From positions 62,001 to 126,000 of the forward strand of contig NZ_VSRY01000095.1 of assembly GCF_008271805.1 (NCBI RefSeq): DNA of 64,000 nt. Reading direction: 5' to 3'. Made by a program: the position numbers and the translations under genes. Below, in pieces: positions 58,667 to 64,000 of the stretch. Source of the DNA: Streptomyces sp. TRM49041 (lineage in GTDB: Bacteria > Actinomycetota > Actinomycetes > Streptomycetales > Streptomycetaceae). Every line of letters begins with the position of its first letter. Position 1 is the first letter of the stretch. The notes beneath the pieces were generated by a model. That model was not told the DNA's origin and did not search any database. It saw nothing but the letters and a program-made list of their open reading frames with translations.

Positions 58667-59682
58667 GCGACCCGCGCGACTCCCGCGACCGCCACGACCG
58701 CAGGTTCTCCGTGGTGATCTGCGTCTACACCGAGGACCGCTGGGACGACATCCTGGCGGCGGTCGACTCCGTACGGCGCCAGTCACGGCCCGCCCTGGAG
58801 ACGCTGCTCGTCGTGGACCACAACCCGGCGCTGCTGGAGAGGCTCGCCAAGGAGTACGGCGCCGACGTGGAGGAGGTGCGGGTGCTCGCCAACGCGGGCC
58901 CCCGCGGCCTCTCCGCCGGCCGCAACACCGGCATCGCCGCCTCCCGCGGCGACATCGTCGCCTTCCTCGACGACGACGCCGTCGCCGAACGGGACTGGCT
59001 GCGCCACTTCGACGCCGCGTACGACGACCCGGCGGTCGTCGCCGTGGGCGGCCGGACCGTCCCCGCGTGGGTGTCCGGCCGCCGCCCGGCCTGGTTCCCC
59101 GAGGAGTTCGACTGGATCGTCGGCTGTACGTACCGGGGCCTGCCGCCCGGCCGGGTGCGCGTGCGCAACGTACTGGGCGGCAACGCCTCCTTCCGCCGGG
59201 AGGCGTTCGACGCGGCGGGCGGCTTCGCCACCGGCATCGGGCGGGACGGCGACAGGCGGCCCCTCGGCTGCGAGGAGACCGAGCTCTGCGTCAGGCTCGG
59301 CACCGCCCTCCCCCACGCGGTCCTGCTCATCGACGACCGTGCCGTCATCCACCACAAGGTGCCCGCCGCCCGCGAGCGGTTCGGCTACTTCCGCACCCGT
59401 GCCTACGCCGAGGGCCTGTCCAAGGCACTCGTCGCACGGAGCGTCGGCGCCGGCAAGGGCCTGGAGACCGAGCGCCGCTACACCACCCGGGTCCTGCCCG
59501 CCGGAGTCGCACGCGGCCTGCGCGACTTCGTGCTCGGCAGGCCCGGCGGCGCCGGCCGCGCCGTCGCCATCGTCACCGGCGTCACGGCCGCGGCCGCCGG
59601 CTACGCGCGCGGCGCGCTGCGGGCGCGCCTCAAGGGTGGTGCGACGTTCTCGTCGGGCCCCATCCCGAAGGAGCCCACGTGA
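58663..59682 (+). CDS. Glycosyltransferase family 2 protein
   Basis: A 339-residue GT2 enzyme with RFSVVICVYTEDRWDDILAAVDSV (about 14-37), NAGPRGLSAGRNTGIAASRGDIVAFLDDDA (about 82-111, with the DxD-type DDD), and a GCEETELCVRLG segment (about 203-214). The start is a TTG at 58663 that overlaps the preceding stop (TTGA) with GGGGAGG ahead, so it is a rare start in this window. It is followed with a 4-bp overlap by the deacetylase gene. The donor sugar is unknown. Confidence 0.85.
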   Translation: MSDPRDSRDRHDRRFSVVICVYTEDRWDDILAAVDSVRRQSRPALETLLVVDHNPALLERLAKEYGADVEEVRVLANAGPRGLSAGRNTGIAASRGDIVAFLDDDAVAERDWLRHFDAAYDDPAVVAVGGRTVPAWVSGRRPAWFPEEFDWIVGCTYRGLPPGRVRVRNVLGGNASFRREAFDAAGGFATGIGRDGDRRPLGCEETELCVRLGTALPHAVLLIDDRAVIHHKVPAARERFGYFRTRAYAEGLSKALVARSVGAGKGLETERRYTTRVLPAGVARGLRDFVLGRPGGAGRAVAIVTGVTAAAAGYARGALRARLKGGATFSSGPIPKEPT

Positions 59683-60527
59683 ACAGGCCCGTACCGATCC
59701 TGATGTACCACGCCGTGGCGCACCGGCCGGCGAAGGCCGCGTACGGGCTGTCCGTGGCGCCCGAGGCGTTCGCCGCGCAGATGGCCGTACTGGCCGAGCA
59801 GGGCCGCACACCGCTCACCACCGCGGCGCTCGCCGAGGCGTGGCGGGCCGGGAAACCGCTGCCCGACCGGCCGGTGCTCATCACCTTCGACGACGGGTAC
59901 GAGGGTGTGCACCGGCACGCCCTGCCGGTCCTCGCTGAACACGGCTTCGCCGCCACCCTGTTCGTGTCCACCGGGTGGCTGCGCGGCCCGTACGACGAGG
60001 GCGGCGCCCCGGACACCATGCTCGACTGGGGCCAGGCCCGGGAGCTCGCCGCGGCGGGCACCGAGATCGGCGGTCACACGCACACACATCCCCAGCTCGA
60101 CCAGGTCGACGACGCCCGGCTGCGGTACGAGGCGGTGCGCTGCCGGGAGATCGTCGCGGCCGAGCTGGGCGCCGCGCCGGTCTCCTTCGCCTACCCGTAC
60201 GGCTACTCCAGCCGGCGGGTACGGCACACGGTGCGCACCGCCGGGTTCACCCAGGCGCTGGCCGTGGGCAACGCGCTGGCGCGGCGCGCCCAGGGGCCGT
60301 ACGCGCTGGAGCGGGTCACGGTGCGGCGCTCCACGGGCGTGGAGGAGTTCCGGCGGCTCGTGGAGGGGCGGGCGATCGGCCGGACGTTCGCGAGGGACCG
60401 GGCGCTGACGAAGGGGTACGCGGTGGTGCGCCGCACCCGCCGGGCGGCGGCCGTCCTCGCCGGGCAGCACCGCGGCGGCCGGGGCGGGACACATACGGAG
60501 CGGCGGGCCCAAAACCCGGTGCGTTGA
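59679..60527 (+). CDS. Polysaccharide deacetylase family protein
   Basis: A 282-residue NodB-fold deacetylase. It begins RPVPILMYHAVAHRPAKAAYG and contains the catalytic/metal motif TFDDGYEGVH (about 67-76), the HTHTHPQ histidine pair (about 130), and FAYPYGYSSR near 170. There is no signal peptide, which is unusual for secreted deacetylases and implies a cytoplasmic or membrane-associated substrate. GTG 59679 overlaps the preceding stop. It acts with the two glycosyltransferases in one operon and probably edits N-acetyl groups on a glycan intermediate. Confidence 0.85.
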   Translation: MNRPVPILMYHAVAHRPAKAAYGLSVAPEAFAAQMAVLAEQGRTPLTTAALAEAWRAGKPLPDRPVLITFDDGYEGVHRHALPVLAEHGFAATLFVSTGWLRGPYDEGGAPDTMLDWGQARELAAAGTEIGGHTHTHPQLDQVDDARLRYEAVRCREIVAAELGAAPVSFAYPYGYSSRRVRHTVRTAGFTQALAVGNALARRAQGPYALERVTVRRSTGVEEFRRLVEGRAIGRTFARDRALTKGYAVVRRTRRAAAVLAGQHRGGRGGTHTERRAQNPVR

Positions 60528-60554
60528 GCGCGGGTGTGCCGGATCATGGGGCCC

Positions 60555-61646
60555 ATGCCAGCCAACCCTCAGGACGCGCTGCCGATCCGGCTCACCGTCG
60601 ACGACAGCGACTCTCCTTCCGATGTCGTCGACGCGCTGTTCCTCGGCCGGTTCGCGACAGGTGAGCAGCCGCACTCGCGCAGCCGCAGCCTCGACCGCGT
60701 CAAGTCCGCGTCGACGCTGCTCCCGCCGGGCGCCGAGGTGCTGCGGTCGGCCCGCGCGGACGACCGCAGCGCCGTCCTCGCGGAGGGCGACGGCTGGACC
60801 GTGCTTGTCTCCCGCTGGAACCGGGGTGCGGACGTCACGGTCACCGCGGTCGACACCGAACTGGCCGAACGGATCCTGAAGGAGGCCACGGACGGCGCCC
60901 AGGAGGAGCCCGAGCCGCGGCCCGAGAACGTCAGCATGGGCTTCTGGTACCTGTCGCCGCGGCGCGGCCCGCACCGTACGACACGGCAGATCGCCGCCGG
61001 GGAGTGGGACGAGGTGCGGCCCAACTACACCGCGCCCGTGGCGGACGCGCTGGACCGGCTGATGAAGGTCACCCCCGACGACATCGCGGGGCGGCTGCTG
61101 CTCCTGCACGGCCCGCCGGGCACCGGCAAGACGTCCGCGCTGCGCACGCTGGCCCGGTCGTGGCGCGACTGGTGCCAGGTGGACTGCGTCCTGGACCCGG
61201 AGCGGCTCTTCGGCGACATCGGGTACCTGATGGACATCGCGATCGGCGAGGACGACGGCACGGCGAAGGGCCGCTGGCGGCTGCTGCTCCTGGAGGACTG
61301 CGACGAGCTGATCCGCGGCGAGGCCAAGCACACGGCGGGCCAGGCTCTGTCGCGTCTCCTGAACCTGACGGACGGGCTGCTGGGGCAGGGCCGCAATGTC
61401 CTCGTCGGCGTCACCACCAACGAGGACCTCGAACGCCTCCACCCGGCGGTCGTCCGCCCCGGCCGCTGCCTGGCCCGCATCGAGGTCGGCCCGCTGACCC
61501 GCGCGGAGGCGGTGAGCTGGCTGGGCACCGAGGAGGGCGTCGGCCGCGACGGCGCGACGCTGGCGGAGCTGTACGCCCTGCGCCGCGGCACGAGCCCGGC
61601 ATCGCTGCCGGAACCACGAGCCCGTGAGGCGGGCCTGTACTTGTAG
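60555..61646 (+). CDS. DUF5925/AAA family ATPase
   Basis: A 363-residue protein. The N-terminal part (about 1-140) has the DUF5925 pattern (ALPIRLTVDDSDSPSDVVDALFLGRFATGEQ). The AAA domain has Walker A LLLHGPPGTGKTSALRTLAR (about 185-204), a Walker B-like LLLLEDCDELI (about 241-251), and sensor-type VGVTTNEDLERLHPAVVRPGRC with the arginine finger region. ATG 60555 is chosen. Its role is unknown. It sits between the deacetylase and a GntR gene and appears to be a single gene. Confidence 0.82.
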   Translation: MPANPQDALPIRLTVDDSDSPSDVVDALFLGRFATGEQPHSRSRSLDRVKSASTLLPPGAEVLRSARADDRSAVLAEGDGWTVLVSRWNRGADVTVTAVDTELAERILKEATDGAQEEPEPRPENVSMGFWYLSPRRGPHRTTRQIAAGEWDEVRPNYTAPVADALDRLMKVTPDDIAGRLLLLHGPPGTGKTSALRTLARSWRDWCQVDCVLDPERLFGDIGYLMDIAIGEDDGTAKGRWRLLLLEDCDELIRGEAKHTAGQALSRLLNLTDGLLGQGRNVLVGVTTNEDLERLHPAVVRPGRCLARIEVGPLTRAEAVSWLGTEEGVGRDGATLAELYALRRGTSPASLPEPRAREAGLYL

Positions 61647-61699
61647 GCGTGGCCGGCACCGGGTGGTCGCGGGGCCGTCGTGGCGGTGCGCCTCGGTGT

Positions 61700-62074
61700 C
61701 TAGGAGCCGTACGTCGCCCGCAGGGCGTCCGTCACCGCGGCCTGGGCCTGTGCCCGGGTGAGGCCCAGGCGGTGGGCCTCACGCGCGTACGCGGCGGCCG
61801 CGGCGGCGGCGTGGCGTTCCGCGGCGTCGCCTGCGGCGGCGACGAACGTGCCGGCGCGGCCGCGGGTCTCGATGACCCCGTCGGTCTCCAGCGCCCGGTA
61901 CGCCTTGGCGACCGTGTTCGCGGCCAGGCCCAGGTCCTGGGCGAGGCCGCGCACGGTCGGCAGCTTGTAGCCGACGGGGAGCCGGCCGGTGCGGGCCTGC
62001 TCGGCGATCTGGGCGCGCAGCTGTTCGTACGGCGGGGTGGCCGCGTCCGGTTCAAGGGCGAGCTTCAAGGTCAC
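61700..62074 (-). CDS. GntR family regulator, YtrA type
   Basis: A 124-residue short GntR-type regulator. The winged helix is EQLRAQIAEQARTGRLPVGYKLPTVRGLAQDLGLAANTVAKAYRALETDGVIETRGRAGTFVA (about 17-79). It has only a brief helical tail after this, as in the YtrA subgroup that often controls ABC transporters. No transporter is adjacent. GTG 62074 follows GGGGGAG. The longer frame covers the promoter of the divergent DUF402 gene, so I rejected it. Confidence 0.85.
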   Translation of the reverse strand: MTLKLALEPDAATPPYEQLRAQIAEQARTGRLPVGYKLPTVRGLAQDLGLAANTVAKAYRALETDGVIETRGRAGTFVAAAGDAAERHAAAAAAAYAREAHRLGLTRAQAQAAVTDALRATYGS

Positions 62075-62176
62075 GTGCCGATTCTCCCCCACGCGGCGAA
62101 GACGGGAGGCGACCGCGCGGAGAAGTGCGTAGCGTGCCGCTGGTCCGCTACGAGATCCGCGCCACGGAGGTACGGC

Positions 62177-62650
62177 ATGTCCGCACGCCCGATCGACGTC
62201 GTCCTGGTCAAGGCGGGCCGCACGAAGATCCGGTATCCCGCCGAAGTCATCGCCGACGACGGGGTGTTGCTCACCGTCCGGGCCGCTTGGGCCGGAGGCG
62301 TGGTCCGGGACTTCGGGTTCGTGCGGTTCGAACCGGGTGATGTGTTCACGGAGCACTACTGGCGGGACCGCTGGTACTCCGTGAAGGAGGTGCGGGCCGC
62401 CGACGGCTCGCTGAAGGGCTGGTACTGCGACATCACCCGGCCCGCGTCCGTCACCGCCACCGAGGTGACCGTCGAGGACCTCGACCTGGACCTGTGGGTG
62501 TCGGCGGACCGCGGCCAGGTGCTTCGGCTGGACGAGGACGAGTTCGCGGCGAGCGGCCTCGCCGAGCGCGATCCGGACGCGGCGGCGCGTGCGGTGGAGA
62601 CGCTGGACGCACTGGAGGCCCTGGCCCGTCGGGGAGGCGTCCTGCGGTAG
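62177..62650 (+). CDS. DUF402 domain protein
   Basis: A 157-residue protein with a DUF402 domain (FVRFEPGDVFTEHYWRDRWYSVKEVRAADG, then WYCDITRPASVTATEVTVEDLDLDLWVSADRGQVLRLDEDEF). The acidic residues in the DITRP/EDLDLDLWV block are the likely metal ligands. DUF402 members include nucleoside or cytidylyl-phosphonate diphosphatases (FomD-like, Ntdp). ATG 62177 has ACGGAGGT. Divergent from the YtrA-type GntR gene. Cytoplasmic. Confidence 0.85.
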   Translation: MSARPIDVVLVKAGRTKIRYPAEVIADDGVLLTVRAAWAGGVVRDFGFVRFEPGDVFTEHYWRDRWYSVKEVRAADGSLKGWYCDITRPASVTATEVTVEDLDLDLWVSADRGQVLRLDEDEFAASGLAERDPDAAARAVETLDALEALARRGGVLR

Positions 62651-62718
62651 GCGGCGGTCTCGGCCCGCGGTGCGCGCGCCGCAGCCGGTCGATCTTCCTG
62701 AGGGGCTGCTTAGTGCCA

Positions 62719-62737
62719 CCTTAAGCGGAGCATAAGG
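62719..62737. promoter_or_regulatory. CCTTA-N9-TAAGG inverted repeat upstream of the LPMO gene
   Basis: Five-base perfect arms in the otherwise featureless 286-bp gap ahead of the lytic monooxygenase gene. It is too short to assign to a regulator. Confidence 0.3.
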
Positions 62738-62936
62738 ATCGCCATCTACCGCCCTGAGCAGGCGAATTCGCGGATTCGAGGGGCTAGCGTGCTGGTCGCT
62801 GGGGCTGGTTCGGGCCATCGGTGCTGTCGGGGGGCCGCGCCGCTCGTCCGTCCGGTCCCATGGTCGCCGCCCGGGCGTCCCCCGGGCTCGGCACCACCCC
62901 CCACACCCGCTGTTCCCCCGAAGGAGAACCGTCCCC

Positions 62937-63953
62937 ATGACCACTGCTCAGCGAACCGCAGCCACCGCGCTCACCCTCGCCGTCGTACCGCTCGTCCTGG
63001 CCGGACCGGCCGCCTCCCCCGCCGCCGCGCACGGGTCGATGACCGACCCGGTCAGCCGGGTGTCGGCGTGTCACGCCGAGGGGCCCGAGAGCCCGAAGTC
63101 GGCTGCCTGCAAGGCGGCCGTCACGGCCAGTGGCACGCAGGCGTTCTACGACTGGAACGAGGTCAACATCGGCGACGCGGCCGGCCGGCACCGCGAACTC
63201 ATCCCGGACGGGAAGCTGTGCAGCGCGGGCCGTGACAAGTACAAGGGCCTCGATCTGGCGCGCGCCGACTGGCCGGCCAGCCCCATGAGCGCGGGCAGCC
63301 ACACCTTCCGGTACCGGGCGACCGCACCGCACCGAGGCTCGTTCGAGCTGTATGTCACCAAGGAGGGATACGACCCGTCCAAGCCGCTGACCTGGGCGGA
63401 CCTGGAGGAGAAGCCGTTCGCGAAGGTCACCGACCCGAAGCTGGAGAACGGCTCGTATGTCTTCGAGGGCACGGTCCCGGCCCGGTCCGGCCGCCACCTC
63501 GTCTACTCGATCTGGCAGCGGTCCGACTCCCCCGAGGCGTTCTACACCTGCTCCGACGTCGTCTTCGGCGGCGATGCCGGCGCGTCCGGCCCGACCGCTT
63601 CGGCGCCCAGTGAGCAGCAGATCGCGGACGACGCCGACAAGTCGACCGTCGACCACGGCGGCAAGGGCGACCACAGCGGCGAGGGCCACCAGGAGGGGGC
63701 GCCCGCCCCTGCCGGCAACGCTCCTGAGCCCAAGGGCGCAGGGGCCTCGCCCTCGCCGCTTGCCGACGCCGCGCCGGGCACCGGACCGAGCACCGCGCCG
63801 GGCACCGCACCGGGCAGCGGCGGCAGCCCCGCGCCCAACCTCGCCGCCACCGGCGGCGACGGCACGGCCCCGTACGTCGCCGTCGGCGGTGTCGCGGTCC
63901 TGGGCCTCGGCGCGGCCCTGCTGTTCGGCGCGGCCCGCCGCCGGGCTTCCTGA
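62937..63953 (+). CDS. AA10 lytic polysaccharide monooxygenase with sortase anchor
   Basis: A 338-residue secreted copper enzyme for chitin or cellulose cleavage. The signal peptide (about 1-31) ends AAA and leaves His32 (HGSMTDPVSRVSAC) as the mature N-terminus. This histidine with the one in AGSHTFRYRA (about 122) forms the copper brace. Cysteine pairs and YTCSDVVFGG mark the AA10 fold (to about 212). A Gly/Pro/His linker is followed by LAATGG (about 302), a hydrophobic helix and RRRAS, a sortase (LAXTG-type) wall-anchoring signal. ATG 62937 follows AAGGAG. A wall-bound LPMO would act on the hyphal surface or on attached substrate. Confidence 0.9.
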   Translation: MTTAQRTAATALTLAVVPLVLAGPAASPAAAHGSMTDPVSRVSACHAEGPESPKSAACKAAVTASGTQAFYDWNEVNIGDAAGRHRELIPDGKLCSAGRDKYKGLDLARADWPASPMSAGSHTFRYRATAPHRGSFELYVTKEGYDPSKPLTWADLEEKPFAKVTDPKLENGSYVFEGTVPARSGRHLVYSIWQRSDSPEAFYTCSDVVFGGDAGASGPTASAPSEQQIADDADKSTVDHGGKGDHSGEGHQEGAPAPAGNAPEPKGAGASPSPLADAAPGTGPSTAPGTAPGSGGSPAPNLAATGGDGTAPYVAVGGVAVLGLGAALLFGAARRRAS

Positions 63954-63975
63954 CGCCGGGCGGCGGCGCGGCCGG

Positions 63976-64000
63976 TCAGCCGAAGACCGACGCGCAGGTG
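63976..64000 (-). CDS. C-terminal end of a gene running past the right edge
   Basis: Read on the minus strand, the last codons spell TCASVFG followed by TGA. Only eight codons are in the window, so nothing about function can be said. The 22 bp to the LPMO stop suggests convergent genes. Confidence 0.3.

Overview
The window is high-GC DNA with Streptomyces-style features: GTG and occasional TTG starts, GTGA/ATGA/TTGA stop-start overlaps, a chaplin pair, a SoxR with the [2Fe-2S] cysteine cluster, F420-type oxidoreductases, and many TetR, GntR and ROK regulators. From memory and not checked by search, the order of DUF3090 protein, phosphatase, CorA, chaplins, M20 peptidase, gluconokinase, soxR, hmgA, Ser/Thr kinase and SGNH hydrolase resembles one arm-proximal core segment of Streptomyces coelicolor. 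No integrase, transposase, prophage, CRISPR array or large biosynthetic gene cluster is visible.

Layout. 1-8.7 kb: housekeeping and conserved genes (DUF3090 protein, histidine phosphatase, CorA, ferritin-like protein, LLM oxidoreductase, aldo/keto reductase, a degenerate RecD2-like protein, DUF5703). 8.7-11.7 kb: developmental surface proteins (a sortase-anchored long chaplin and a short chaplin with a sigma-BldN-like promoter), an M20 peptidase and tRNA-Leu(GAG). 11.8-18.2 kb: a xylose/xyloside unit (ROK regulator, xylose isomerase, and divergent xylulokinase plus GH31 alpha-xylosidase). 18.5-20.9 kb: pseudouridine synthase, gluconokinase and an ASCH-DUF4440 fusion. 21.0-24.3 kb: an operon of a small secreted two-cysteine protein, an ABC ATPase and two membrane proteins; its role is unknown. 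24.3-30 kb: FAD dehydrogenase, Nudix, two DUF202 proteins, quinone-type reductase, a His-rich repeat protein and an MBL-fold hydrolase.

30-45 kb is an acyl-CoA and aldehyde catabolic archipelago. It holds a phosphotransferase plus acyl-CoA dehydrogenase (the two halves of ACAD10/11), an SDR plus TetR unit, MaoC, a second acyl-CoA dehydrogenase, an MHS-type transporter, an aldehyde dehydrogenase plus alcohol dehydrogenase operon and several TetR regulators. NamZ-like muramidase, SoxR and a YiaA/YiaB protein are interspersed. Three families of repeated palindromic operator candidates tie these units together: TACCGACYGGT at four places, AAACTAGC at two, and AGCAAGCGCTT at two.

45-64 kb: a molybdopterin oxidoreductase, a TetR gene that appears frameshifted, homogentisate dioxygenase with a striking 10-bp-arm inverted repeat in its promoter and a following GntR gene, a type ISP specificity-like orphan protein, a CoA transferase, a transmembrane Ser/Thr kinase, a secreted SGNH hydrolase, a two-glycosyltransferase plus polysaccharide deacetylase operon, a DUF5925 AAA protein, a GntR, a DUF402 protein, and an AA10 lytic polysaccharide monooxygenase with a C-terminal sortase signal.

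Most of the window is ordinary chromosomal core. The points most worth following are the possible 4-hydroxyacyl-CoA pathway and its shared operators, the RecD2-like protein that has lost its Walker A, the secreted peptide/ABC operon, the frameshifted TetR, and the wall-anchored LPMO. All functional calls are by motif recognition from the sequence; no database was searched.
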